A stretch of 64,000 nt of DNA from Microbacterium sp. GCS4 (GTDB taxonomy: Bacteria > Actinomycetota > Actinomycetes > Actinomycetales > Microbacteriaceae): NCBI RefSeq assembly GCF_001262495.1, contig NZ_LGYE01000001.1, forward strand, positions 1,240,001 through 1,304,000, written 5' to 3'. Positions 15,552-24,801 of the stretch are shown here, in pieces (the stretch's first letter is position 1; the number at the start of each line of letters is the position of its first letter). The notes under the pieces were generated by a model that had not been told where the DNA came from, made no database searches, and saw only the letters and a program-made list of their open reading frames with translations. The position numbers were made by a program, and so were the translations under genes.

Positions 15552-17333
15552 GTGCTTCGCACTCACTCCGCCGGCTCCCTGCGAGCCGAGCACATCGGCC
15601 AGACCGTCACCCTCACGGGGTGGGTGGATCGCCGTCGTGATCACGGAGGAGTCGCGTTCATCGATCTGCGGGACGCATCGGGCATCGCCCAGGTCGTGAT
15701 CCGCGACGAGGAGATCGCGCACCCGCTGCGCAACGAGTTCGTGCTCCAGGTGACCGGCGAGGTCTCTCGTCGCCCCGACGGCAACGAGAACCCGAACCTG
15801 CCCACGGGCGAGATCGAGGTCATCGCGTCGGATGTCGTGGTGCTGAACGAGTCCGCTCCCCTGCCGTTCCAGGTGTCGACCGCGCTCGCCGAGACCGAGA
15901 CCGTCGGCGAGGAGGCGCGCCTCAAGTACCGCTACCTCGACCTGCGTCGCCCTCAGGCGGCATCCGCTCTGCGTCTGCGCTCCGACGTGTACAAGTCGAT
16001 CCGCGACGTGATGCACACCGAGGACTTCACCGAAGTCGAGACGCCGACCCTCACCCGGTCGACCCCCGAGGGCGCTCGCGACTTCGTCGTGCCCGCGCGC
16101 CTGCACCCGGGCAGCTGGTACGCGCTCCCCCAGTCGCCGCAGCTGTTCAAGCAGCTGCTCATGGTCGGCGGCGTGGAGAAGTACTTCCAGATCGCCCGCT
16201 GCTACCGCGACGAGGACTTCCGCGCCGACCGTCAGCCGGAGTTCACGCAGCTCGACATCGAGATGAGCTTCGTCGACCAGGAGGACGTCATCGCGCTCAT
16301 GGAGCGCCTCGTCGTCGCGATGTGGAAGACGATCGGCGTCGAGGTGCAGACCCCGCTGCCGCGCATGACCTACGCCGAGGCGATGGCCAAGTACGGCTCC
16401 GACAAGCCCGACCTGCGCTTCGGCCTCGAGCTCGTCGAGGCGACCGAGTACTTCGCGGAGACGCCCTTCCGGGTCTTCCAGGCCGAGTACGTCGGTGCGG
16501 TGCGCATGCCCGGCGGCGCGAGCCAGCCCCGCAAGCAGCTCGACGCCTGGCAGGACTGGGCCAAGCAGCGCGGAGCCCGCGGCCTCGCCTACGTCCTGTT
16601 CAACGAGGACGGAACGCTCGGCGGCCCCGCGGCCAAGAACCTGTCCGAGTCCGAGCAGGCCGGTCTCGCGGAGTTCGTCGGCGCGGAGGCAGGAGACTGC
16701 GTGTTCTTCGCCGCAGGTTCGGCCAAGGAGAGCCGCGCGCTGCTCGGCGCCGCGCGCGTCGAGATCGGCCGTCGCCTCGGCTACCTGAACCCGGACGAGT
16801 TCGCGTTCACCTGGGTCGTCGACGCCCCGATGTTCGAGCCGGCGGCGGATGCTGTCGCCTCGGGCGACGTGGCCGTCGGAGCGGGCGCCTGGACGGCCGT
16901 GCACCACGCGTTCACCGGACCGAAGCCCGAGTTCGAGGCGACGTTCGACACCGACCCCGGCTCCGCCCTCGCCTACGCGTACGACATCGTGTGCAACGGC
17001 TCGGAGCTCGGTGGCGGCTCGATCCGCATCCACCGCGAAGACATCCAGAAGCGTGTCTTCGAGGTCATGGGCATCAGCGACGAGGTGGCCGAGGAGCAGT
17101 TCGGCTTCCTGCTCGAGGCGTTCAAGTTCGGCGCCCCGCCGCACGGCGGGATCGCGCTCGGCATGGACCGCGTGCTGCAGCACCTGTCGAAGACCGAGTC
17201 GATCCGCGAGGTCATCGCGTTCCCGAAGTCCGGCAACGGCTTCGACCCGCTGACCGCAGCTCCCGCGCCCATCACGGCCGCGCAGCGCGCCGAGGCCGGC
17301 GTGGACTTCGAACCCGAGGACGACGAGGCCTGA
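15552..17333 (+). CDS. aspS: aspartyl-tRNA synthetase, probably non-discriminating
   Basis: 593-residue class IIb synthetase charging tRNA(Asp). It has an N-terminal OB-fold anticodon-binding domain (residues ~1-105), class II motif 2 around '[20 protein letters not shown]' and motif 3 '[11 protein letters not shown]', with the bacterial GAD insertion between. The OB-fold contains 'RRRDHGG' with His at residue 31. In characterised bacterial AspRS that His accompanies the relaxed enzyme that also makes Asp-tRNA(Asn); Leu occurs in the strict one. The GTG start follows AGGAGG. A palindromic repeat terminates the gene. Confidence 0.97.
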   Translation: MLRTHSAGSLRAEHIGQTVTLTGWVDRRRDHGGVAFIDLRDASGIAQVVIRDEEIAHPLRNEFVLQVTGEVSRRPDGNENPNLPTGEIEVIASDVVVLNESAPLPFQVSTALAETETVGEEARLKYRYLDLRRPQAASALRLRSDVYKSIRDVMHTEDFTEVETPTLTRSTPEGARDFVVPARLHPGSWYALPQSPQLFKQLLMVGGVEKYFQIARCYRDEDFRADRQPEFTQLDIEMSFVDQEDVIALMERLVVAMWKTIGVEVQTPLPRMTYAEAMAKYGSDKPDLRFGLELVEATEYFAETPFRVFQAEYVGAVRMPGGASQPRKQLDAWQDWAKQRGARGLAYVLFNEDGTLGGPAAKNLSESEQAGLAEFVGAEAGDCVFFAAGSAKESRALLGAARVEIGRRLGYLNPDEFAFTWVVDAPMFEPAADAVASGDVAVGAGAWTAVHHAFTGPKPEFEATFDTDPGSALAYAYDIVCNGSELGGGSIRIHREDIQKRVFEVMGISDEVAEEQFGFLLEAFKFGAPPHGGIALGMDRVLQHLSKTESIREVIAFPKSGNGFDPLTAAPAPITAAQRAEAGVDFEPEDDEA

Positions 17334-17352
17334 CCTCAGCACCCTTCCCCTC

Positions 17353-17447
17353 GGTCGTTGAGCGAGCGGAGCGAGACGAAACGCGGTGAGACGTCCTGTG
17401 CGACTCACCGCGTTTCGTCTCGTCGCTGCGCTCCTCGCTCAACGACC
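17353..17447. repeat. dispersed palindromic repeat acting as convergent terminator
   Basis: Left arm 17353-17390 (begins GGTCGTTGAGCGAGCGGAGC, ends GCGGTGAG) is the inverse of right arm 17404-17447, with a few-base insertion in the right arm. It sits between convergent aspS and the TSUP gene. The left arm matches the 51-bp units inside resB (7788-8093), so the element is mobile or amplified within the genome. Confidence 0.85.
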
Positions 17448-17463
17448 AGGGATCGCCGTCGTG

Positions 17464-18291
17464 TCAGCGCACTGCGGCGAGCGCCGGCGCGATGTTCTCG
17501 TTCCACACGTCGACGCCGAGCTTCGCGATGAGCGCGACCACCACGAGCAGGAACACCACGCGGATGAACGTCGCCCCGCGCGAGATCGCCATGCGCGAGC
17601 CGAGGTAGCTGCCTGCGACGTTCGCGACCGCGAGGATGCCGCCGAGCAGCCACAGCACGGCGCCGTGCGGGATGAACAGCAGCAAGGCGCCGGCGTTGGT
17701 CGCGAGGTTGACGATCTTGGCCTTGGCGCTCGCCTGCAGGAAGTCGTAGCCGAGCAGCGCGACGAGCGAGATCACGAGGAACGTGCCCGTCCCCGGCCCG
17801 ATCAGGCCGTCGTAGAAGCCGATCACGAGGCCGGCGACCCCGGCGGTGATGTAGTGCTTGTGGCCGGAGAACCGCAGCTTCGTCGCGGCGCCCATCTGCG
17901 GGCGGAATGCGGTGAACAGCGCGACCGCGAGCAGCGCCACGACGATGATGGGCTTGAACGCGGCGGCGGGCAGCACCGTCGCGACGGCCGCGCCGCCGAA
18001 GGATCCTACGAGCGCGATCGCCGCCATGGGCAACGCCGTGCGGATGTCGGGTTTCGCCCGTCGGTAATACGTCACACTGCTCGTGGCCGTGCCGAACACC
18101 GAGGCGAGCTTGTTCGTGGCGAGCGCCTGGATCGGCGAGATCCCCGGGATCAGAAGCAGCGCGGGCAGCTGCAGGAGCCCTCCCCCGCCGACGACAGCGT
18201 CGATCCACCCGGCGGCGAACGCCGCGACGACGACGAGGATCAGCGTGCCCCAGGTGAGCTGCTCGAGTCCGAGCACACTGCCGATGTCCAT
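17464..18291 (-). CDS. TSUP family (TauE/SafE) sulfite/organosulfonate-type exporter
   Basis: 275-residue membrane protein with about eight TMs in two related halves. The first half starts 'AAFAAGWIDAVVGGGGLLQLP' and 'ATNKLASVFGTATS'; the second has 'GFYDGLIGPGTGTFLVIS'. Both are family signatures. Members move sulfite, sulfoacetate, taurine-derived or other anions, and the substrate cannot be decided here. The ATG follows GGAGGG. It is convergent with aspS. Confidence 0.9.
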   Translation of the reverse strand: MDIGSVLGLEQLTWGTLILVVVAAFAAGWIDAVVGGGGLLQLPALLLIPGISPIQALATNKLASVFGTATSSVTYYRRAKPDIRTALPMAAIALVGSFGGAAVATVLPAAAFKPIIVVALLAVALFTAFRPQMGAATKLRFSGHKHYITAGVAGLVIGFYDGLIGPGTGTFLVISLVALLGYDFLQASAKAKIVNLATNAGALLLFIPHGAVLWLLGGILAVANVAGSYLGSRMAISRGATFIRVVFLLVVVALIAKLGVDVWNENIAPALAAVR

Positions 18292-18530
18292 CCCTCCAGG
18301 ATGTCAGACCGCGGGGCTCCGGCTGCGACGCCAGCCGCGATGAGTGGCGACGCCGCGCATCCTGCATCCCTGCGCACACCTGTCCTGATGACCGAGGGAG
18401 GTGATCCGATTCGGCCACGATCCGGACACCGACCGTTCACCCACCCCCGCACGATCGGCAACTTCGGAGCCGTAGTTTCCTCTCGCAACCCGAATACCGG
18501 CACACAGCGCCGGACACCGAGAGGACACCC
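18292..18530. other. 239-bp divergent intergenic region (TSUP / ABC importer)
   Basis: Holds the promoters of the TSUP gene and of the ABC importer operon. A GAGAGGAC ribosome-binding site precedes the binding-protein ATG. One GTTCACC heptamer (around 18433) resembles a single PhoP-box unit but is not repeated in tandem, so I do not call phosphate control. No strong palindrome or riboswitch was recognised. Confidence 0.4.
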
Positions 18531-19673
18531 ATGTCTCGCATCATCCGCCGCGCGCGCATCGGCGCCGGCATCGCCCTGGTCACCACGGCCGCCCTCGCCC
18601 TGACCGCCTGCTCCGGCGCGGCCGACGCATCGTCCGGCTCCGGCGAGGGTTCCGTCGACGCCGCGACCGCCACCTCCGTCGAGGACTTCGGCACGTTCGC
18701 CGACCTCGAGGCCGCCGCCAAGGCCGAGGGCCAGCTCAACGTCATCGCCCTGCCCCGCGACTGGGCGAACTACGGCGAGATCATCGACCTGTTCATGGAG
18801 AAGTACCCGGAGATCACGGTCAACGAGGCGTCGCCCGACGTCTCCAGCGCCGAGGAGATCCAGGCCGCCGAGACCAACAAGGGCCTCGACACCGCTCCCG
18901 ACGTGTTCGACCTCGGCCTGACGGTCGCGCTGCAGAACACCGACCACTTCGCGCCGTACAAGGTGCAGACGTGGGACGACATCCCCGACGCGCTCAAGGA
19001 GTCCACCGGACTCTTCGTCGGCGACTACGGCGGGTACATGTCGATCGGCTACGACTCCTCGAAGTTCCCGGCCCCCGAGTCGCTGCAGGACCTCCTGGGC
19101 GCCGACTACAAGGGCGCCGTCGCGATCAACGGCGACCCGACGCAGGCAGGTGCGGCCTTCGCGGCCGTGGGCCTCGCGACGGTCCAGTCCGACGGCACGC
19201 TCGACGACTACCAGCCGGGCATCGACTTCTTCTCCGAGCTCCAGAAGGCCGGCAACCTCCTCAAGGTCGACGTGACCACCGCGACCATCGCGAGCGGCGA
19301 GACCCCGGTCGTGTTCGACTGGGACTACCTGAACGCCACGCACGTCGCCGACAACAAGGACTGGAAGGTCGTCGTGTTCGACGGCACCGGTTACGCCGGC
19401 TACTACAACCAGGCCGTGAACGTCGACGCGCCGCACCCGGCCGCCGCCCGTCTGTGGCAGGAGTTCCTCTACAGCGACGAGGTGCAGAACCTCTGGCTCG
19501 CCGGCGGAGCCCGCCCGGCGCGCATGGACGCCATGACCGAGGCCGGCACGATCGACGCCGACCTGGCCGCAGCCCTGCCCGAGGTCCCTGCCGAGACGGT
19601 CGTCCCGACCGAGGAGCAGTCGACGAACGCCGGCACGCTGCTCGGTGAGAAGTGGGCAGCGGCGGTCCAGTGA
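18531..19673 (+). CDS. ABC transporter substrate-binding lipoprotein (family 1 / PotD-like)
   Basis: 380-residue periplasm-side binding protein. The signal peptide ends in lipobox 'LTAC' near residue 25. The mature part starts a two-lobe fold with 'GQLNVIALPRDWANYGEIID' and has 'VDAPHPAAARLWQEFLYSDE' near the end, as in iron(III)/spermidine/aminoethylphosphonate binders. The substrate cannot be read from sequence. It is first of four overlapping genes: its TGA overlaps the next gene's GTG by 4 bp. Confidence 0.9.
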   Translation: MSRIIRRARIGAGIALVTTAALALTACSGAADASSGSGEGSVDAATATSVEDFGTFADLEAAAKAEGQLNVIALPRDWANYGEIIDLFMEKYPEITVNEASPDVSSAEEIQAAETNKGLDTAPDVFDLGLTVALQNTDHFAPYKVQTWDDIPDALKESTGLFVGDYGGYMSIGYDSSKFPAPESLQDLLGADYKGAVAINGDPTQAGAAFAAVGLATVQSDGTLDDYQPGIDFFSELQKAGNLLKVDVTTATIASGETPVVFDWDYLNATHVADNKDWKVVVFDGTGYAGYYNQAVNVDAPHPAAARLWQEFLYSDEVQNLWLAGGARPARMDAMTEAGTIDADLAAALPEVPAETVVPTEEQSTNAGTLLGEKWAAAVQ

Positions 19674-20620
19674 CCACTGCCATCGCAGCGGGGGCGGATG
19701 CTGCGGCATCCGCCCCCGTCCCCTCCGCTCCGCACAGCGCGGGGCCTGCGACGTCGTCGCGGGCCCCGCGCTCGGCGCCGTCCGCGGCCTGGCTGGGACT
19801 CGTCCCCTTCGCCGCCTACGTGCTGCTGTTCCTCGCCGTGCCGACCGTCCTCGCCATCGGCTCCGGGTTCTTCACGAAGGACGGCGACTTCACCTGGACG
19901 AACGTGTCGGCCCTCGGCGACCCCGTGGTGCTCACGACGTTCGCCAACTCGGCATGGCTGTCGCTCCTGACGGCCGTGGTCGGCGCGATCGTCGGCGCCC
20001 TCGTCTGCTACGCCCTGCTCGGCATGAACCCCGAGGGCGCCGTGCGCTCGACGGTGGATGCCGCGGCCGGCGTGCTCGCGCAGTTCGGCGGCGTCATGCT
20101 CGCCTTCGCGTTCATCGCGACGATCGGCATCCAGGGCGTCCTGAAGCTCTTCCTGCAGGACGCGTTCGGGATCAACATCTACGAGAACGGCACGTGGCTC
20201 TACGAGCTGGCCGGCCTGATCCTCCCGTACATCTACTTCCAGATCCCGCTCATGGTCATCACGTTCATGCCGGCGCTCGCCGCGCTGAAGCCGCAGTGGG
20301 CCGAGGCGAACCTCACCCTGGGCGGCACACGGTCCAGCTTCTGGCTGCGCATCGGCATCCCGGTGCTGGCGCCGTCATTCCTCGCGAGCCTGCTGCTGCT
20401 GTTCGCGAACGCCTTCTCGTCCTATGCGACCGCCGCCGCGCTCGCGAGCCAGGGATCGCAGATCGTACCTCTGCAGATCCGCACCTCGCTGACCAGCGAG
20501 ACGGTGCTCGGTCGGGAGAACCTCGCCGGGGCGCTCGCGCTCGGCATGATCGTCATCGTCGGAGTCGTCATGGCCCTCTACTCCCTCATTCAGCGCCGGG
20601 CTGCGAGGTGGCAGTCGTGA
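19670..20620 (+). CDS. ABC transporter permease (PotB-like)
   Basis: 316-residue inner-membrane permease. After an Ala/Pro/Ser-rich N-terminus there are six TMs and a cytoplasmic coupling loop 'EANLTLGGTRSSFWLRIGIP', the EAA motif that docks on the ATPase. The GTG at 19670 overlaps the binding-protein stop (GTGA). It pairs with the second permease to form the membrane pore of the importer. Confidence 0.9.
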   Translation: MTTAIAAGADAAASAPVPSAPHSAGPATSSRAPRSAPSAAWLGLVPFAAYVLLFLAVPTVLAIGSGFFTKDGDFTWTNVSALGDPVVLTTFANSAWLSLLTAVVGAIVGALVCYALLGMNPEGAVRSTVDAAAGVLAQFGGVMLAFAFIATIGIQGVLKLFLQDAFGINIYENGTWLYELAGLILPYIYFQIPLMVITFMPALAALKPQWAEANLTLGGTRSSFWLRIGIPVLAPSFLASLLLLFANAFSSYATAAALASQGSQIVPLQIRTSLTSETVLGRENLAGALALGMIVIVGVVMALYSLIQRRAARWQS

Positions 20621-21411
20621 ACCGTCTCGCTCCCTCCGCCGCGACGCGCTGGGTCATCGGCATCCTCGTCGGAGCCTTCTTCGCGATCCCGCTGATCTCG
20701 ACGTTCCTGTATACGCTGCGTCAGACCGACGGCACGCTCGGCTTCGAGCGCTGGGCGGCTCTGTTCGATCCCGAGAGGTCCGCGGCGATCCGTCCGATCT
20801 GGATGGGCCTCGGGAACTCGCTGATCCTCGCGGTCGTGACCGTCGCGATCGTGCTGCTGCTGCTCGCGCCGACCATGATCCTGGTCAACCTCCGTTTCGG
20901 CAGGCTCAAGCCCGCGTTCGAGTTCGCGGTGCTGCTTCCGATCTCGATCCCCGCGATCGTGCTCGTGGTCGGGCTCGCGCCGATCTATCTGCAGATCGGT
21001 CGTTCGCTCGGCACCGGCACGTGGACGCTCGCGTTCGCGTACGGCATCACCGTGCTGCCGTTCGCGTACCGGTCGATCCAGGCGTCGATCGACGCCGCCG
21101 ACCTGCGCACGCTGGCTGAGGCCGCCCGCTCGCTCGGTGCCGGCTGGCCGACCGTCGTGCTCAAGGTGCTGGCCCCGAACCTCCGTCAGGGGCTGCTCGC
21201 GGCATCCCTCATCTCGATCGCGGTGGTGCTGGGCGAGTACACGATCGCCTCGCTCCTCAACCGCCAGGTGTTCCAGACGGCCATGGTCGTCGTGCAGAAG
21301 CAGGACCCCTACGCCCCGGCGATCTTCACGCTGCTGGCGCTGGCGTTCGTCTTCGTCCTGCTCCTCCTCATCGGCCGCGTCGCGCGCGGCACCGGAAAGG
21401 CCCGCTCATGA
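20617..21411 (+). CDS. ABC transporter permease (PotC-like)
   Basis: 264-residue second permease with six TMs and the EAA loop 'LAEAARSLGAGWPTVVLKVL'. It starts at GTG 20617, overlapping the previous stop by 4 bp; an in-frame GTG at 20608 is an alternative. It ends overlapping the ATPase ATG (ATGA). The stepwise 4-bp overlaps point to equal production of the subunits. Confidence 0.9.
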   Translation: MNRLAPSAATRWVIGILVGAFFAIPLISTFLYTLRQTDGTLGFERWAALFDPERSAAIRPIWMGLGNSLILAVVTVAIVLLLLAPTMILVNLRFGRLKPAFEFAVLLPISIPAIVLVVGLAPIYLQIGRSLGTGTWTLAFAYGITVLPFAYRSIQASIDAADLRTLAEAARSLGAGWPTVVLKVLAPNLRQGLLAASLISIAVVLGEYTIASLLNRQVFQTAMVVVQKQDPYAPAIFTLLALAFVFVLLLLIGRVARGTGKARS

Positions 21412-22487
21412 CCCTCCCCCAGACCGCCGACAACATCCTGCTCGCCGAGGCCGGCGAGGGCACCCGCGTCCAGCTGCAGAGCATCGTGAAGAGCTACGGC
21501 AGCAACACGGTGCTGCACGGCGTCGACCTCGACATCGCCCCGGGCGAGTTCGTGTCGCTGCTCGGTCCCTCCGGCTGCGGCAAGACGACTCTGCTTCGCG
21601 TGCTGGCGGGGCTCGAGGACCTCGACAGCGGTGCCGTGCTCCTCGACGGCGGCGACGTGTCGCGCGTTCCCACGAACAAGCGCGACATCGGCATGGTCTT
21701 CCAGTCGTACTCGCTGTTCCCGCACCTGCGCGTGGTCGACAACACCGCGTTCGGCCTGCGTCGTCGCGGTGTCGGCAAGGCGGAGGCGACCACGCGGGCG
21801 CTCGACGCCCTCGCCCTGGTCGGGCTGGGTGACTTCGCCGACCGCTTCCCCCATCAGCTCTCGGGAGGTCAGCAGCAGCGCGTGGCCCTCGCCCGCGCTC
21901 TGGTCACCGAGCCCAAGGTGCTGCTGCTCGACGAGCCGCTGTCGGCGCTCGACGCCAAGGTGCGCGTGCAGCTGCGCGACGAGATCCGCCGCATCCAGCT
22001 GCGTCTCGGCATCACCACGGTGTTCGTGACGCACGACCAGGAGGAGGCGCTCGCGGTGTCCGACCGGATCGCGGTCATGAACGCCGGGACCATCGAGCAG
22101 ATCGGCACGCCCGAGGAGCTGTACACGACGCCGTCGACCGCCGGGGTCGCGGCGTTCGTCGGGCTGTCCAGCGTCGTCTCCGGCGTCGCCGAGGGCGACC
22201 ACGTCGTCGTATGGGGTCAGCGTCTGCCCCTGCAGGCTCCGGCCGACGGCCCGGTCGACGTGTTCCTGCGCCCCGAGAACGTGCACTTCGCCTCGGAGGC
22301 GGATGCCGCGACCGACGCGCTCGTGCAGGAGAGCACGTTCCTCGGCAGCATGCGTCGCACGCTCGTGCGCACCGAGTCGGGAGAGCTCGTGCGCCTGCAG
22401 CACTCTCCCGGCATCCATCCCGCCTTCGGCGACCTTGTGCGCATCGCGATCTCGCCCGAGCCCGTGGCGGTGCACCCGCGCGGCTGA
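21408..22487 (+). CDS. ABC transporter ATP-binding protein (PotA/FbpC-like)
   Basis: 359-residue ATPase that powers the preceding permeases. Walker A is 'GPSGCGKTTLLR', the ABC signature '[15 protein letters not shown]', Walker B 'VLLLDEPLSALDAK', and the H-loop 'VFVTHDQEEAL'. The C-terminal ~110 residues form a TOBE-type regulatory domain ('VFLRPENVHFASE'), as in PotA/FbpC. It is the last gene of the four-gene importer operon. Confidence 0.94.
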   Translation: MTLPQTADNILLAEAGEGTRVQLQSIVKSYGSNTVLHGVDLDIAPGEFVSLLGPSGCGKTTLLRVLAGLEDLDSGAVLLDGGDVSRVPTNKRDIGMVFQSYSLFPHLRVVDNTAFGLRRRGVGKAEATTRALDALALVGLGDFADRFPHQLSGGQQQRVALARALVTEPKVLLLDEPLSALDAKVRVQLRDEIRRIQLRLGITTVFVTHDQEEALAVSDRIAVMNAGTIEQIGTPEELYTTPSTAGVAAFVGLSSVVSGVAEGDHVVVWGQRLPLQAPADGPVDVFLRPENVHFASEADAATDALVQESTFLGSMRRTLVRTESGELVRLQHSPGIHPAFGDLVRIAISPEPVAVHPRG

Positions 22488-22518
22488 ACCGGTCGCGGAG
22501 GGGGAGGTTCGGTGCGTT

Positions 22519-22627
22519 GAATCTCCTGTTCCGGGCAGATTCGACGCATCGATATCTCCCAAATCTCCCCATGCGGGTAGATTTCCCGGGGCGCTCGTCC
22601 TAAAATCTTCCCATGAGGGCAGATTTT
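22519..22627. promoter_or_regulatory. three phased palindromic operators, 42-bp spacing
   Basis: Three copies of an inverted repeat with consensus AATCT-N-CC-N(6)-GGG-N-AGATT occupy 22519-22542, 22561-22584 and 22602-22627. All have a 12-nt centre between the AATCT/AGATT arms. Their centres (22530.5, 22572.5, 22614.5) are exactly 42 bp apart, four helical turns, so they face the same side of the DNA. The third covers the start codon of the downstream gene. An extra half-site ATATCTCCC (22552-22560) lies 10 bp before site 2. Confidence 0.85.
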
Positions 22628-23644
22628 GTCGAAGATTCTCCCCCCGAGACCGTCGGGATCGGTGAAGCCGCTGCGCGCCTCGGCATCCCGGAGAAGACGC
22701 TGCGACGCCTTGCGGACAGCGGGGCGTTTCCATCGACACGGACGCCCGGCGGTCATCGCCGATTCGCCACGTCCGATCTCGTCGCAGGTCCGCGATACAC
22801 GCCCTCGATGACCCCCTCCCTTCTCGACGGACCGGCGGATTGGAGCGGATCCTTCGAGCGGGACGGGTTGGACGAGTCCATCGTCTGGTCCCAGCTCGAC
22901 GCCGCCCTCGGGCTCGAAGCCTCTGACGCGATCCGACTCATGAACTACGCGTTCACCGAGATGCTGAACAACGCGATAGACCACAGTGAGGGCTCGCGGA
23001 TCGAAGTCCGCGTGTGGGTGCGGTCGACGCTCCTGGGTTTCTCGATCAGGGACGACGGGGTCGGGGTGTTCGCCCGCCTGCGCACCGGGATCGGACTCGA
23101 GAGCGACCTCCAGGCGGCGGCGGAACTCACGAAGGGAAAACGAACGACCTGGCCCGAGCGCCACACCGGCGAAGGCATCTTCTTCACATCCAAAGCGGTC
23201 TCCCTGTTCCGACTGTCGGCGAACGGCATCCGATTGACCGTGGACAACCGCCGCGACGACTACGCCCTCGGGGTGGGAGAGGTGCAGCGCGGCACACTCG
23301 TGGAGGTCGAGATCGCCGTGCCCCTCGCACGTTCGCTGCGTGACGTGTTCGAGGAGTTCACGGACGAGGACTTGACGTTCTCCCGGAGTCGACCGCGCGT
23401 CGAGCTGTTCGGGACCGGGCTCACATTCGTCTCCCGTTCGGAGGCTCGACGCCTGCTCACGGACATGACCGGATTCACCGACATCGACATCGACTTCGCC
23501 GGCGTGCAAGACGTGGGGCAGGGGTTCGTCGACGAGCTCCTCCGGGTCTGGCCCTCACAGCATCCGGGAATCACGCTGCACCCGATGAACATGAACGAGG
23601 CGGTCTCGTTCATGGTCAGACGGGGTCTGCGCGCGGGATCGTGA
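22613..23644 (+). CDS. HTH - GHKL ATPase - STAS-like (DUF4325) fusion regulator
   Basis: 343 residues with three parts. Residues ~14-57 are a MerR/BldC-like winged HTH ('IPEKTLRRLADSG', wing 'TPGGHRRF'). Residues ~105-250 are a GHKL-type ATPase with N-box 'FTEMLNNAIDH' (Glu116, Asn120, His124), G1 'DDGVG' (Asp148) and G2 'HTGEG' (184-188). Residues ~267-338 resemble the STAS-like DUF4325 domain. In anti-sigma systems ATPase and STAS modules are partners; here both sit on a DNA-binding protein. No His-kinase phosphoacceptor domain is seen. The start codon lies inside operator 3, so it very likely controls itself. The physiological role is unknown. Confidence 0.82.
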   Translation: MRADFVEDSPPETVGIGEAAARLGIPEKTLRRLADSGAFPSTRTPGGHRRFATSDLVAGPRYTPSMTPSLLDGPADWSGSFERDGLDESIVWSQLDAALGLEASDAIRLMNYAFTEMLNNAIDHSEGSRIEVRVWVRSTLLGFSIRDDGVGVFARLRTGIGLESDLQAAAELTKGKRTTWPERHTGEGIFFTSKAVSLFRLSANGIRLTVDNRRDDYALGVGEVQRGTLVEVEIAVPLARSLRDVFEEFTDEDLTFSRSRPRVELFGTGLTFVSRSEARRLLTDMTGFTDIDIDFAGVQDVGQGFVDELLRVWPSQHPGITLHPMNMNEAVSFMVRRGLRAGS

Positions 23645-23729
23645 AGGCCACTCTTCCGCGGAGCCGATACTCCGGGATACCGTGATCGCGAGGGGTGCCG
23701 ATCCCTCGAACCGAGAGAGAGGACGCCCC

Positions 23730-23909
23730 ATGGCAGGCAAGTTCGAGTTGTACACCGACCGCTCCGGCGGGTACCGGTTCCGTCTCAAGGCGGGCAACGG
23801 CGAGGTCATCGCGACGAGCGAGAGCTACACCTCGAAGTCCGGGGCGCTGAACGGGATCGACTCCGTGCGCCGCAACGCCGCCGACGCCGAGGTCGTCGAG
23901 GTCGACTGA
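23730..23909 (+). CDS. YegP family protein (DUF1508)
   Basis: 59-residue protein with one YegP/DUF1508 repeat: 'GKFELYTDRSGGYRFRLKAG' then 'SESYTSKSGALNGIDSV'. This small beta-alpha fold is widespread and its function is unknown. The ATG at 23730 follows GAGAGAGGA. It is preceded by the HTH-GHKL-STAS gene and ends before a perfect-palindrome terminator. Confidence 0.88.
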   Translation: MAGKFELYTDRSGGYRFRLKAGNGEVIATSESYTSKSGALNGIDSVRRNAADAEVVEVD

Positions 23910-23963
23910 CCCGGAGGTCGACTGGCCCGGACGTCGACTGACCCGACGCCCCGTCTGAGCGCC

Positions 23964-24001
23964 GACGCCCCTGCCTGCTGACGTCAGCAGGCAGGGGCGT
24001 C
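23964..24001. terminator. 38-bp perfect palindrome, convergent terminator
   Basis: 19-bp arms (23964-23982, 23983-24001) are perfect inverted repeats with no spacer; as RNA a small loop forms around the central GACGTC. It lies between convergent YegP and the amino-acid ABC ATPase gene, as expected for a bidirectional terminator. Confidence 0.8.
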
Positions 24002-24045
24002 GTCACTGCTCAGGGGCGTCGGCGGATGCCACGCCACGTCGAGGC

Positions 24046-24797
<752 letters not shown>

Positions 24798-24801
<4 letters not shown>

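Noticed and set aside
18433..18440. GTTCACC heptamer as a PhoP box for the ABC importer
   Set aside because: PhoP boxes need at least two heptamers in direct repeat; only one is present.
22633..22645. Fourth operator-like half-site (AGATTCTCCCCCC) inside the HTH-GHKL-STAS gene
   Set aside because: It lacks the opposite arm and is not on the 42-bp phase, so it may be chance.
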